A stretch of DNA of 58,708 bases, from NCBI GenBank assembly GCA_030269625.1, contig JAJDFZ010000006.1:1-58708 (forward strand), written 5' to 3'. The position numbers were made by a program, and so were the translations under genes. A model generated the notes under the pieces. It was not told where the DNA came from, made no database searches, and saw nothing but the letters and a program-made list of their open reading frames with translations. Positions within the stretch are counted from its first letter, which is position 1, and each line of letters opens with the position of its first letter. The DNA is from Oxalobacter sp. OttesenSCG-928-P03 (GTDB taxonomy: Bacteria > Pseudomonadota > Gammaproteobacteria > Burkholderiales > Burkholderiaceae_D). Shown one piece after another: positions 29,955 through 39,205 of this stretch.

Positions 29955-30854
29955 TCAGAATGGCCGGATCCAGACAGGGCGAAGGTTGGCCTGTTCCGGG
30001 GTGGAAAGCGCCAGATCAATCTGGTTCAGCAGTTTTGGCTTGTCTTTGCCCAGCACCCCTTTCAGGACAAGCTGGTTAGACGCATGGTCGCTTCTGAAAA
30101 TGGTGGATTTGAGTTCCAGCGCGTCGACAAACTGGCGCAGTTCACGAAAGAGGGCCGGTTGGGCCATATATTCGAACTGTCCTTCAAATCCTTTCTGGTG
30201 GCGTGCATCGCCATGCGGCAGGTTGATCACTAAAGATGCCAGGTATTCCGGCTGGGTCCGGTTGGCCAAAAGAGCGGAGTTGAGCGCATGCTGTTCGCTG
30301 AAGCGTTCACCGGCCAACCCGTTGATGATCATGACGGATCGTTTGACACCGGCATCGGCCAGACGGTTCAAGGCATCTACCGTGCTTTGGTGTGTTTCTC
30401 CTTTGTTGATGCTGTTGAGGACAAAGTCATCTCCTGATTCTGCGCCCAGGTAGATCAGGTCCAGGCCGGCGTCGTGAATCTGCTTCAGGTCGTCATCCGA
30501 TTTGTTGGCCACATTCCGGGGCAGGCAGTAAGAAGAAACGCGGCTGACGCCAGGCAGGTATTCCTGGATGGCATGCAAAATGGTCAGGAGGCGGCGTGTT
30601 GAGAGCACCAGAGCATCTCCGTCAGCCAGAAAGACTCTGCGCACTCTCGACAGGTTCTGTCCGGCCCAGCGGATTTCCTTGAGGACTTCATCTTCCGGCT
30701 TGATGCGGAATTTTTTTTGCGGCTGCGTATACATGTCGCAATACGAGCACTTGCTCCAGCTGCATCCGTTCGTGATCTGCAGGATCAGTGAACGTGCTTC
30801 GCTGGGCGGGCGGAAAAGCGGCTCAATGTAGGTAATGGGTGGCTTGCGAAACAT
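29955..30854 (-). CDS. Radical SAM protein of unknown substrate
   Basis: A 299-residue single-domain radical SAM enzyme. The cluster motif is NGCSWSKCSYCDMY (Cys31, Cys36, Cys39), a CX4CX2C spacing instead of the usual CX3CX2C; the NGCSW-x2-C-x2-C form is known in a COG1032-like branch. LADGDALVL corresponds to the GGE-like SAM-binding strand, and YLGAESGDD and MIINGLAGE form later barrel strands. No B12-binding or SPASM domain is present. It is followed downstream by the terminator shared with ssb and lies 56 bases after the epimerase-like gene on the same strand. The reaction cannot be assigned. Confidence 0.85.
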   Translation of the reverse strand: MFRKPPITYIEPLFRPPSEARSLILQITNGCSWSKCSYCDMYTQPQKKFRIKPEDEVLKEIRWAGQNLSRVRRVFLADGDALVLSTRRLLTILHAIQEYLPGVSRVSSYCLPRNVANKSDDDLKQIHDAGLDLIYLGAESGDDFVLNSINKGETHQSTVDALNRLADAGVKRSVMIINGLAGERFSEQHALNSALLANRTQPEYLASLVINLPHGDARHQKGFEGQFEYMAQPALFRELRQFVDALELKSTIFRSDHASNQLVLKGVLGKDKPKLLNQIDLALSTPEQANLRPVWIRPF

Positions 30855-30910
30855 GAAATGGATTTATCAGGCCGGGGCATGGCAGACACCGTGCCCCGGC
30901 AGGGGTTAAA

Positions 30911-31840
30911 TCAGAGCTGTGCCTTGACGCCATCAACAGACGCTTTCAGGGCCCTGGAGAGATCGTCAATAGCTTTTTCCCGTGTCAGGCCAGTCTGGTA
31001 CTGCAGCATGTCCTGTGCTTTTTGCGTGGAAAAAGGCCAGTCATCCGCCAGAAAGACGCTGCCGGTCCATTCATCTTTGGGAATGGCTTTGACTTTCGCA
31101 TCCGGATTGGCGTGATTGATGATGAGCTGCGCCAGTTCTTCCCAGGTCAGGTAAACGCTGCCGAGGTTGAAAAGTTCGCCCCTTGGACGTTTTTCAAAAA
31201 TGGCCAGAACGGCGGAGACAAAGTCGTCAAGCTGCAGGAAATTGCCGCCACTGCCGGCAGGCACTTCCACGACGCCTTTTTCGATGGCCTCGCGTGCCAT
31301 GGCGCGGATATTGCGTCCGCCGATGGTTTCACCGTAGGCGTACCAGATCATCACATTGTTGACGGCCATGTCATGCTGTACGGTATAGATCTTGCTCATT
31401 TCTTCCGTGATCAGCTTGGCCAGGGCATAGGCAGGATTGCGTGACTGCTCCACAAGGTGGGGGTGCGTTTCATCCACGGGGTTGGTTACCGGCTTGCCAT
31501 AGGAAACAGCGGTTGTTGCGTTGATGACATCTTTGATGCCGTACTCAACAGCCGCATCCAGAAGGTACTGGTATGCCTTGACGTCGATATCCAGCAGGTC
31601 AATGAAATTTTCAGAAAAACTCCAGGCCAGATGCAGGATGGCATCCGTGCCGTTGACCGCACGTCTGACAAGCTCTTTGTCTGCCATATTGCCGGGAAAG
31701 ATTTCCACGTTGTTACCTTCCAGCTTTTTCAGGCCTTCTTCATCTTTATCCAGGACCCGGACACGATATCCTTTTTCCGTCAGGGATTTCACGACGTGAA
31801 CGCCCATGTTGCCGCAACCGCCGGTAACAAGAATTTTCAT
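30911..31840 (-). CDS. NAD-dependent epimerase/dehydratase-like (extended SDR) protein
   Basis: From ATG 31840, preceded by GGAGAGAAAA, the frame encodes 309 residues. The N-terminus ILVTGGCGNMGVHVV carries the extended-SDR GxxGxxG nucleotide-binding loop. The active-site region has YALAK (YxxxK), with Ser/Thr partners in NATTAVSYG. The middle and C-terminal parts resemble UDP-sugar epimerases or dehydratases, but no sugar-pathway neighbours are present, so the substrate is unknown. The longer upstream reading frame has no coding character. Confidence 0.85.
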   Translation of the reverse strand: MKILVTGGCGNMGVHVVKSLTEKGYRVRVLDKDEEGLKKLEGNNVEIFPGNMADKELVRRAVNGTDAILHLAWSFSENFIDLLDIDVKAYQYLLDAAVEYGIKDVINATTAVSYGKPVTNPVDETHPHLVEQSRNPAYALAKLITEEMSKIYTVQHDMAVNNVMIWYAYGETIGGRNIRAMAREAIEKGVVEVPAGSGGNFLQLDDFVSAVLAIFEKRPRGELFNLGSVYLTWEELAQLIINHANPDAKVKAIPKDEWTGSVFLADDWPFSTQKAQDMLQYQTGLTREKAIDDLSRALKASVDGVKAQL

Positions 31841-32048
31841 TTTTCTCTCCTTAGTAAAAACGCATGATGCATAACAAGACACACAGGTTCTGGATACAGT
31901 ATCAAGACGGCATATCTGGACTGAACCTTGAATATTACAGGATTTGGGGGAAGAGTAAAATTGGTCCGGGGCTCTGAAAGCCCTCCGGCCTTTCCCGCAT
32001 TCGGTCGTGCAAAATAATGTTATATTTCCCGGACCGGTTTGAATGTGA

Positions 32049-32067
32049 CAGCCCTGTTTGAGGGCTG
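32049..32067 (+). other. Perfect hairpin upstream of the ZIP transporter gene
   Basis: CAGCCCT (32049-32055) and AGGGCTG (32061-32067) form a 7-bp stem with loop GTTTG, 27 bases before the GTG start. No T-run follows. It could be an operator or a leader structure. Confidence 0.35.
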
Positions 32068-32094
32068 ACAAAATATCTGCGAAAGCATAAACCC

Positions 32095-33057
32095 GTGTCA
32101 GAGAAAAAGAAAAACCTGCCCGAGCCTGTTTCGGAGTCCGCATCCCTCAGGGAAGGCTGGCGCCATGTCTTGCGCTATCATCTGCGCAAACACTGGATGG
32201 TGGCGCTCGGCATGGCCGTGTCCGGCATTGCACTGGTCATTATGCTGGCCCAGAGCCTGATGCAGATCGGTCACGCGGGTTTTGACAGGGCATTGCAGTT
32301 GGCTATCGTTGGCGGGGGAGCCGGTTTTATCATGACAGCGGCAGGAGCTCTTCCTGCGCTTTTGGTCAGAAAAATCCCCCAGTCTGTCGAGGATACGATG
32401 CTCGGTTTTGCTGCCGGCATGATGCTGGCAGCCAGTGCTTTTTCACTGCTGTTGCCGGGCCTGCAGGCCGGGATAGAGATCACGGGAAGCAGGGTGACCA
32501 GTGCCGGTGTTGTCGTATTGGGTATGGCATTGGGTATTCTTCTGATGCTGAGTCTGGAGCAGTTTACGCCCCACCAGCATAAAACAACCGGAACATTCGG
32601 TCCGGGTTCGGAACGTTTTAATCGTGTCTGGCTGTTTGTCTTTGCCATTTCGCTGCACAACCTGCCGGAAGGCATGGCGATTGGAGTCAGCTTTTCCCGC
32701 GGCGACATGAATGTCGGATTGCCGCTGACTACGGCGATTATCCTGCAGGATATTCCGGAAGGGCTGGCTGTGGCGCTTGCCTTGCGCAGTGCCGGTATGT
32801 CACGTCTGCGAGCGGTTCTGCTGGCGGGAGCAACCGGTCTCCTGGAGCCTTTCGGCGCGCTTTTGGGGGTTGGCCTGACAAGTGGCCTGGCGGTTTCCTA
32901 TCCGATCGGATTGGGGCTGGCCGGTGGTGCCATGATATTTATCGTTTCACATGAAGTCATTCCGGAAACTCACCGCAACGGGCATCAGACCCCTGCCACG
33001 ATTGGTCTTCTGGTCGGGTTTGCATTGATGATGGTTCTTGATACCATGCTGGGATAG
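32095..33057 (+). CDS. ZIP-family divalent metal transporter
   Basis: A 320-residue membrane protein with about eight hydrophobic spans. The central motifs LHNLPEGMAIGVSF and LQDIPEGLAVALAL are the metal-binding helices IV and V of ZIP transporters (ZupT/GufA-like), with paired HNxPEG and QDxPEG. A long linker between spans III and IV contains His residues (FTPHQHKTTG). A hydrophilic N-terminal stretch of about 30 residues precedes the first span. The start is GTG 32095 with no strong ribosome-binding site, so the true start could be internal. It probably imports Zn2+ or another divalent cation. It ends 25 bases before ppx. Confidence 0.9.
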   Translation: MSEKKKNLPEPVSESASLREGWRHVLRYHLRKHWMVALGMAVSGIALVIMLAQSLMQIGHAGFDRALQLAIVGGGAGFIMTAAGALPALLVRKIPQSVEDTMLGFAAGMMLAASAFSLLLPGLQAGIEITGSRVTSAGVVVLGMALGILLMLSLEQFTPHQHKTTGTFGPGSERFNRVWLFVFAISLHNLPEGMAIGVSFSRGDMNVGLPLTTAIILQDIPEGLAVALALRSAGMSRLRAVLLAGATGLLEPFGALLGVGLTSGLAVSYPIGLGLAGGAMIFIVSHEVIPETHRNGHQTPATIGLLVGFALMMVLDTMLG

Positions 33058-33082
33058 CAGATCAGGAAAAAAGGAATCATTG

Positions 33083-34537
33083 ATGCTTGCTGCCATTGAC
33101 CTGGGCTCCAACAGCTTTCGCCTTCAGATCGGGGAGTATGTGGACGGCACGATCCGTGTCGTCAGGACAGCCAGGGAACCCAACCGGCTTGCTGCCGGGC
33201 TGGATAAAAGAAATTACCTGACGGATACCGCCATACAGGGCGGCCTGGATGCGCTCGCCAGCCTCCGGGAGATTGTGGCGCTTTATCCGGTGAGCGTGGT
33301 CCGTGCCGTTGCCACCAATACCCTGCGTGTGGCACTTAATGCGGCTGATTTTCTGATACGCGCAGAAGCCGTCCTGGGTTATCCCATTGAAGTCATTTCC
33401 GGAGAAGAGGAGGGGCGCCTCATTTATCTGGGAGTGGACAACCTTCTGGCCAACCCTGAAGAACGACGCCTGGTGATTGATATTGGCGGCGGGTCAACCG
33501 AAATTATTCGCGGCAGGGGAAAGACCATTGAACGGGTGGAGTCGTTCAGTGTGGGAACGGTTGGGCAGAGCCGGACTTTTTTCCCGGACGGCCTCATTAC
33601 AGCGGCCGGTTTTGACGCGGCCATTCTGTCTGCCCGCAGTCACTTTGAAGATGTCAAGTCTCATTACCACAAACGCAACTGGCAGGCTGCTTATGGTTCG
33701 TCCGGGACGATGCGTGCCATTGCGGAAATTATTGCAGCCAATGGCATTGGCGATGGACAACTGACAGGGAAAAACCTGGATCTGCTCCGGCAGCAGATGA
33801 TCAGAACGGGAAAAATCAGCAAACTTGATTTGCCTGGTCTCCGGCCTGAGCGTGCGGCTTCTGTTGTGGGAGGTCTTTCTATCCTGATCGCTCTGGTGCG
33901 TGACATGAAAATGCAGGTAATGCGTCCTGTCGAGTCAGGATTGCGCATGGGCATCATGTGGGACCTGTGTCTGCAATCGACAGAGCAGGATCGGCGGGAA
34001 CAGTCGGTTTCCCGTTTTATGCAGCGTTACAAGGCTGACAGAAGGCGGGCAACCCGGGTTGCGGATTGCGCCAGCGCGCTCTACGAAAAAATGCAGCCGG
34101 ATTCTGATGCTTACGCCAGGCTTTTGCACTGGAGTGCACAGATGCATGAAGTCGGCATGTTTGTTTCACCAACCAATTACCACAAGCATGGGGCTTACCT
34201 GGTGGAAAATGCCGATCTTGCCGGCTTTACTGCCCGCGAGCAAAAGCAGATGGGGCGCTTTGTGCTGGGCCAGAAAGGCAACCTTCGCAAATTGAACGGG
34301 ATTTTCAGTAATCCGGATGCCGTCAAGGCAGTGCTTGCGATCAGGCTTGCCGTCATATTCATGCACTCGCGTGCGAATGTGGATGAGTCTGAAGTACATT
34401 TCCGTATCAGAAAACGGATTGAGATCACGATGCCGAAAAAATGGCTCAGACAGTACCAGACATTGTCTTACTGGCTGGGGAGGGAGCGTGACTGGTGGGC
34501 TGAGATGGACATGCCGCTGATTATCCGTGAATCCTGA
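33083..34537 (+). CDS. ppx: Exopolyphosphatase / Ppx-GppA phosphatase
   Basis: Hydrolyses terminal phosphate from polyphosphate (or pppGpp). The 484-residue protein starts MLAAIDLGSNSFRLQIGE, the first ASKHA ATPase-fold phosphate loop. The second loop DIGGGSTEII is near residue 133. A C-terminal HD-like helical domain has HEVGMFVSPTNYHKHG near residue 354. AAGGAA at 33071 supports ATG 33083. It is convergent with the SulP gene, and ppk1 lies nearby on the other strand, so Ppx is more likely than GppA. The two families are hard to separate by sequence alone. Confidence 0.9.
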   Translation: MLAAIDLGSNSFRLQIGEYVDGTIRVVRTAREPNRLAAGLDKRNYLTDTAIQGGLDALASLREIVALYPVSVVRAVATNTLRVALNAADFLIRAEAVLGYPIEVISGEEEGRLIYLGVDNLLANPEERRLVIDIGGGSTEIIRGRGKTIERVESFSVGTVGQSRTFFPDGLITAAGFDAAILSARSHFEDVKSHYHKRNWQAAYGSSGTMRAIAEIIAANGIGDGQLTGKNLDLLRQQMIRTGKISKLDLPGLRPERAASVVGGLSILIALVRDMKMQVMRPVESGLRMGIMWDLCLQSTEQDRREQSVSRFMQRYKADRRRATRVADCASALYEKMQPDSDAYARLLHWSAQMHEVGMFVSPTNYHKHGAYLVENADLAGFTAREQKQMGRFVLGQKGNLRKLNGIFSNPDAVKAVLAIRLAVIFMHSRANVDESEVHFRIRKRIEITMPKKWLRQYQTLSYWLGRERDWWAEMDMPLIIRES

Positions 34538-34556
34538 AGCAAAACCGCTATGTCTG

Positions 34557-36224
34557 CTAGGGATGTGTTTTGGTCCTGGCAAGACGGACTGCCCGTTCGA
34601 CACTGAGCCGGCTCATGGAGACATCAGGGAACTCCTTCCCGAGAGAAAACTGCAGAATGCCGTATACCGGGTCTTTCAGGCGGGACAGAATCAGGATTTT
34701 TTTCTGCTCTGCCGCAAAAGTGAAGAAATCCCTGAGTGCTTCCAGGCTGGTGGTATCCAGGTCATTCGTCAGTTCAAGGCTCAGAATAATGGTGTGAACC
34801 GGATCGCTGATAGAGGAGAGGATTTGCCTTATCTGCTGCAGGATACGTTCGGCATTGGCAAAGAAAAGCCCCTGGTCCGGGCGCACAATCAGGACGCCTG
34901 ATACCGGGCGCGCTTCCGGAAAGGCCGTCATGCTGACAAAGTCATGGCTTTGCCCCAGACGGCCAAGCTCGGAGACGGAAGAGGATGAAATCTGCTTGAG
35001 CATGATCAGGATGCTGATGCCCACAGCAATGATGAGGCCCTGCAGCACGCCAAGAACAAGAACAGCCAGTACTGAAACAATAGCAATCAGGCGGTCGTTT
35101 TTCCAGGCAAAATAGATTTCAAAGGTTGAAATACGCAGGATCGTGAGCATGGTGTATATGACGATACCAGCCAGCACGGGTTGTGGAATCAGCTCAATAT
35201 AGGGAAGGATGGTTGCAAGTACCAGCAGTGTAATGAGCATGGCAAAAATTCCTGACATGCGGGTTTTTGCGCCGTATGCTTCATTTGCGGCTGTTGCTGA
35301 ATAGCCTGCACCGACCGGCATGCCCTGGAAAAGCCCGGATACCAGGTTGGAAATGCCCAGGGCCAGGAGGTCCCGGTTGGGAGCGATGGCATCACCGTGT
35401 TTCATGGCAAAGCTGCGAATAGAACCATATGATTCCGCGTACAGAATGAAAACCATTGCAAGGCTGAGCTCGAAAAGGTTCAGCCATTCCTTCAGGGAAA
35501 GCACGGGAACCTTCAGTTCCATCATTTCGACGCTGATTGAGCCGACAAGGGGGACGCCGTAAGACGTCAGCTCAATGGTTATGCTGGCGATGATACCCAA
35601 AAGAATGACAACAATGCCGCCGGGGGCTTTCGGGATACGACCCAATCCAAAGAGGAGAACAACCGTGATGATTGCGATGGCGAGGCAGGCGTAATTCCAG
35701 TTTGCAAACTGGTAGGCCAGGTCAGTCATGAAATAAAGCAGGTTGTCATACCGCGAGTGAATGCCGACAACAGGCCCCAGTTGCTTGATGATAATGACTA
35801 TCGCCAGGCCGAAGGTAAAGCCGCGCAGAACCGGGCGCGCAATAAAATCCGTGATGTTGCCCATGCGTGTGATGCCGGCAATCAGGAAAATAACACCTGT
35901 GGCAATGACCAGTCCGCCAGCCAGTGCCAGCTGCATGCCCGTGTTATTGCCTGCCAGAGATGCTGTGGCAGCAGCGAGCACAACAGCAGAGGAAGAAGTC
36001 GGCGAAACCATGGCAAAGCGGCTAGACCCCAGGAGTCCATAGCACAACAGGCCGGCAAAAAGAGCAATGATCCCGGCCTGTGCCGGCAGGTTGCCGATAC
36101 TGGAGTAAGCCAGGGCCTGCGGCAGCAGGAGTCCGGCGATGGAAATACCGGCGATCAGGTCAGGCCAGTTTAAAAAATTCTGGAAAAAACGAAATCGTGA
36201 TATTTTTTCTGGCAACTGGGTCAT
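34557..36224 (-). CDS. SulP-family anion transporter with STAS domain
   Basis: A 555-residue transporter of the SulP/SLC26 family. The N-terminal signature DLIAGISIAGLLLPQALAYS begins near residue 22, followed by about 12-14 membrane helices, with GMPVGAGYSATAANEA in the transport core. A C-terminal cytoplasmic STAS domain occupies about residues 440-545. Members transport sulfate, bicarbonate, or dicarboxylates; the substrate cannot be read from the sequence. It sits between ppx and sixA/ppk1 and may share a transcript with the latter. Confidence 0.92.
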   Translation of the reverse strand: MTQLPEKISRFRFFQNFLNWPDLIAGISIAGLLLPQALAYSSIGNLPAQAGIIALFAGLLCYGLLGSSRFAMVSPTSSSAVVLAAATASLAGNNTGMQLALAGGLVIATGVIFLIAGITRMGNITDFIARPVLRGFTFGLAIVIIIKQLGPVVGIHSRYDNLLYFMTDLAYQFANWNYACLAIAIITVVLLFGLGRIPKAPGGIVVILLGIIASITIELTSYGVPLVGSISVEMMELKVPVLSLKEWLNLFELSLAMVFILYAESYGSIRSFAMKHGDAIAPNRDLLALGISNLVSGLFQGMPVGAGYSATAANEAYGAKTRMSGIFAMLITLLVLATILPYIELIPQPVLAGIVIYTMLTILRISTFEIYFAWKNDRLIAIVSVLAVLVLGVLQGLIIAVGISILIMLKQISSSSVSELGRLGQSHDFVSMTAFPEARPVSGVLIVRPDQGLFFANAERILQQIRQILSSISDPVHTIILSLELTNDLDTTSLEALRDFFTFAAEQKKILILSRLKDPVYGILQFSLGKEFPDVSMSRLSVERAVRLARTKTHP

Positions 36225-36256
36225 GTCGGCGTTTGCAGTATTGTTTCAGGAGGTAT

Positions 36257-36745
36257 TCAGCTCTTTTTTCCGGGCAGGGATGCCAGGCTGTCATGTCCCA
36301 GGATAGAAGGTGAAATGACGGCTTTCAGTATCGTATTACGATAGTCTTTTCCATCTCCCTCAAACCACCATACGTTACTCCTTTCAATATGCCATTCCTG
36401 TTTTTTGCCGCAAAGGAGCAGGGAAGCCAGATATCCCAGCATGGGCTGGTGTCCTACAAGCAAAACGGTTTTGCCGGCTTTGCCCCAGCCTGCTGCAGCC
36501 AGGATATCCTCGGGTTTTGAGCCGATCGCCAGCCCGGCATGAATATCATAGCTGCGGCCAAGTGAATTAGCCGTCTGGCGTGTTCGAAGGGCCGGGCTGA
36601 CGAGAATGCGCGCATCAGCCGGCAGTGCCGTGCCAAGCCAGTCTGCAGTCAGGGCAGCCTCTTTTTTTCCTTTTTCAGAGAGCGGTCTTTCCCTGTCCGG
36701 AGAGCCTGTCAGGGCATCCGCGTGCCGCCATAAGAAGAGTTGCAT
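36257..36745 (-). CDS. sixA: SixA-type phosphohistidine phosphatase
   Basis: From ATG 36745, preceded by GGGGAAAA, a 162-residue histidine-phosphatase-family protein. The catalytic LWRHADA motif gives Arg7 and His8, and the second His is in LLVGHQPML (His99). SPALRTRQTAN supplies the next Arg. The size matches SixA, which dephosphorylates phosphohistidine, for example in phosphotransfer (HPt or NPr) proteins. It lies 14 bases after ppk1. Ppk1 works through a phosphohistidine, so the pairing is suggestive, but no link is established. Confidence 0.88.
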   Translation of the reverse strand: MQLFLWRHADALTGSPDRERPLSEKGKKEAALTADWLGTALPADARILVSPALRTRQTANSLGRSYDIHAGLAIGSKPEDILAAAGWGKAGKTVLLVGHQPMLGYLASLLLCGKKQEWHIERSNVWWFEGDGKDYRNTILKAVISPSILGHDSLASLPGKKS

Positions 36746-36759
36746 GGTTTTCCCCTGTT

Positions 36760-38853
36760 TTATCCCTTTGTCTGGTGTGCGCCGTAAATCTGCATCAGGT
36801 GTTGCTGGGCGCCGTATTTTTCCTGTTTCTTGCGGGGTTTTTTCTGGCGGTATGTACCATCCGGACGCAGTTCCCATGCATTCTGATTATCTTTCAGGTA
36901 AGGCATGAGTCCTTCATCCATGACACGTTTTTTCAGGGATTCATCCAGAACCGGAAAGGCCACTTCAACACGGCGGAAGAGATTTCTTGCCATCCAGTCT
37001 GCACTTGAGAGGTAAAGGTCATGTTTCAAATCGTTGCGAAAGTAATAAACACGCGTGTGTTCGAGAAAACGGCCGATAATGGAGCGTACCCGGATATTTT
37101 CCGACAATCCCGGCACACCCGGTTTCAAGGCGCAGGCACCCCGCACAATCAGGTCAATTTTGACACCCGCAGATGAGGCTGCATAAAGTGCGCGGATGAC
37201 AGACTCATCAATCAGCGAATTCATCTTGGCAATAATGCGCCCCTTCCTTCCCAGGCGTGCAATCCGGGCCTCATTGAGAATGGCGCGGATAAATTCCTTG
37301 TGCAGGTCAAAGGGAGCCAGCCACAGATGATTCAGCTTTGCCGGCCTGGACAGGCTGGTCAACTGGATGAAGACTTCATTTACTTCGCGGCTGATTTCGG
37401 GATTGGCCGTAATCAGGCCAAAATCCGTATAGGAGCGCGTGGTATTCGGGTTGTAATTGCCGGTTCCCAGGTGGGCGTAATAACACAGGCTGTCGTCCTC
37501 CCGCCGGATGGCAAGCGCCAGCTTGGCATGTGTTTTCAGGCCCATGACGCCATACACCACTTGTGCGCCGGCTTCTTCCAGGCGTTTGGCCCAGTCGATA
37601 TTCTGCTCTTCATCAAAACGGGCCTTGAGTTCCACGACGGCGATGACTTCCTTGCCCTGCTGCGCCGCTGAAATCAGGGATTCCATGAGTTCGGATGTCA
37701 TGCCGGCACGATAAACCGTTTGTTTGATGACAATGACATTGGGGTCTGTCGCGGCGGTATTGATAAAGTCGATAACCGTCTGGAATGACTGGAACGGGTG
37801 GTGGAGCAGGATGTCTTTTTTCTTCAGAGAGTCAAAAAGGGAATTGCCGCTGTATGCGCCCTGCAGGACGGCGGGGGTGTAGGACGGGAAATACAGCTCC
37901 GGCTTTTTGACATGATCAAAAATTTCATAGAGACGAACCATGTTGACCGGTCCTTTTGCATGGTAGACGTCTTTTTGTTCCAGATTGAACTGCTGAAGCA
38001 GAAAATCGGAGAGTTCCGGCGGGCATTCCTCGGCAACCTCAAGCCGTACCGCATCGCCGTAATGCCGGCTGTTAAGGCTGCTTTGCAGGGCTTCCCTCAG
38101 GTTTTTGACCTCTTCCTCATCCACCCACAAGTCACTGTCGCGGGTCACACGGAATTGGGAGTAAGCGACAACCTTGCGTTGCGGAAAGAGGGTGGCAATA
38201 TTGGCCTGGATGATAGAGGAAAGCAGCGAAAAAGACATGCCGTCGGCAGACAACTCATCCGGCAGGCGGATCACCCGGGGAAGAACCCGCGGCGCTTTCA
38301 GGATGGCAATGTCGCTGCCCCGTCCAAATGCATCTGTTCCGGAAAGGGAAATAATAAAGTGCAGCCCCTTATTGACGACCTGGGGGAAAGGATGCGCCGG
38401 ATCCAGCACAATCGGGGTGAGAACCGGGCGAATGTGTTCGTCAAAAAAAGTTTTCACCCATGCATGCTGCGCTTCGCTCCTGTCCGGCTCACGCAGGAGA
38501 TGGATGCCGTTTTCTGCCAGAAGGGGCAGGACTTCCTTGTTCAGGATACGGTACTGTTTTTCCACCAGGGCGTGACATTGTGTACTGATGTTCTGAAGCA
38601 GTTCATCGATTTCAGAGGCGGTTCTGTTGGCATTGGAATCGCGCCTGGCATGAAGACTGGCGACACGGACTTCAAAAAACTCATCCAGATTGCTGCTGGC
38701 AATACACAGGTAGCGCAGCCGTTCCATGACAGGGAGATTTTTATTTTCTGCCTGTGCCAGCACGCGGGCATTAAAGGCAAGAAGGGACATGTCCCTGTCA
38801 AGGTAGAGTCTGGGATCAAAGGAGTCCAGAGATAATTTACGCACAGCTTTCAT
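36760..38853 (-). CDS. ppk1: Polyphosphate kinase 1
   Basis: Makes polyphosphate from ATP by a phosphohistidine intermediate. The 697-residue protein has the family's N-terminal LYLDRDMSLLAFNARVL, the head domain, and the phospholipase-D-like C-terminal domains with GLKTHAKLAL and AHLGTGNYNPNTTRSYTD, holding the two conserved His. ATG 38853 is chosen because the N-terminal MKAVRKLSLDSFDP is consistent with family starts; the upstream extension looks non-coding. No strong ribosome-binding site is seen. It appears complete. SixA follows at 14 bases. Confidence 0.95.
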   Translation of the reverse strand: MKAVRKLSLDSFDPRLYLDRDMSLLAFNARVLAQAENKNLPVMERLRYLCIASSNLDEFFEVRVASLHARRDSNANRTASEIDELLQNISTQCHALVEKQYRILNKEVLPLLAENGIHLLREPDRSEAQHAWVKTFFDEHIRPVLTPIVLDPAHPFPQVVNKGLHFIISLSGTDAFGRGSDIAILKAPRVLPRVIRLPDELSADGMSFSLLSSIIQANIATLFPQRKVVAYSQFRVTRDSDLWVDEEEVKNLREALQSSLNSRHYGDAVRLEVAEECPPELSDFLLQQFNLEQKDVYHAKGPVNMVRLYEIFDHVKKPELYFPSYTPAVLQGAYSGNSLFDSLKKKDILLHHPFQSFQTVIDFINTAATDPNVIVIKQTVYRAGMTSELMESLISAAQQGKEVIAVVELKARFDEEQNIDWAKRLEEAGAQVVYGVMGLKTHAKLALAIRREDDSLCYYAHLGTGNYNPNTTRSYTDFGLITANPEISREVNEVFIQLTSLSRPAKLNHLWLAPFDLHKEFIRAILNEARIARLGRKGRIIAKMNSLIDESVIRALYAASSAGVKIDLIVRGACALKPGVPGLSENIRVRSIIGRFLEHTRVYYFRNDLKHDLYLSSADWMARNLFRRVEVAFPVLDESLKKRVMDEGLMPYLKDNQNAWELRPDGTYRQKKPRKKQEKYGAQQHLMQIYGAHQTKG

Positions 38854-39205
38854 AAACAAACCGTGATCAAAACAGTTAAAAGGGCGCTGGACACATTCTC
38901 CCGGCTGCCGGACGGGGCATGATTCCGGGTGCAATAGTACAGCATATCAGACACCGGCATCATTGCATCAGACAGCGGAAAACGACATGACCGGATATCT
39001 GATGGATTCAGTGCTGCTCCTCTGCTTAATACAATACCGAAATTGCCTGAAAGAATCAAAAATATTTGCCGGGAAGAAAAGCGGACGTTTTTTGTTCGCG
39101 GAGATGGCAGGAGTGGACGATTGCAGGTATGTCTGCCTTCTCCGAAACAAAACCGGCACGGATTTGCCGTGCCGGAAACGGGGGGATTGCTGAAGAAGAT
39201 GATGG
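38854..39205. other. Intergenic region between ppk1 and hsp20
   Basis: A 352-base stretch that holds the hsp20 terminator at 39145-39176 and the ppk1 upstream region. Short open frames on both strands lack ribosome-binding sites. I see no other feature. Confidence 0.5.
39145..39176 (-). terminator. Terminator after hsp20
   Basis: On the minus strand CCGGCACGG and CCGTGCCGG form a 9-bp perfect stem with a five-base loop, followed by TTTTGTTT. Confidence 0.8.

Noticed and set aside
37798-38835. 345-codon plus-strand open frame opposite ppk1
   Set aside because: Antisense shadow of an intact ppk1; the codon pattern follows the ppk1 frame.
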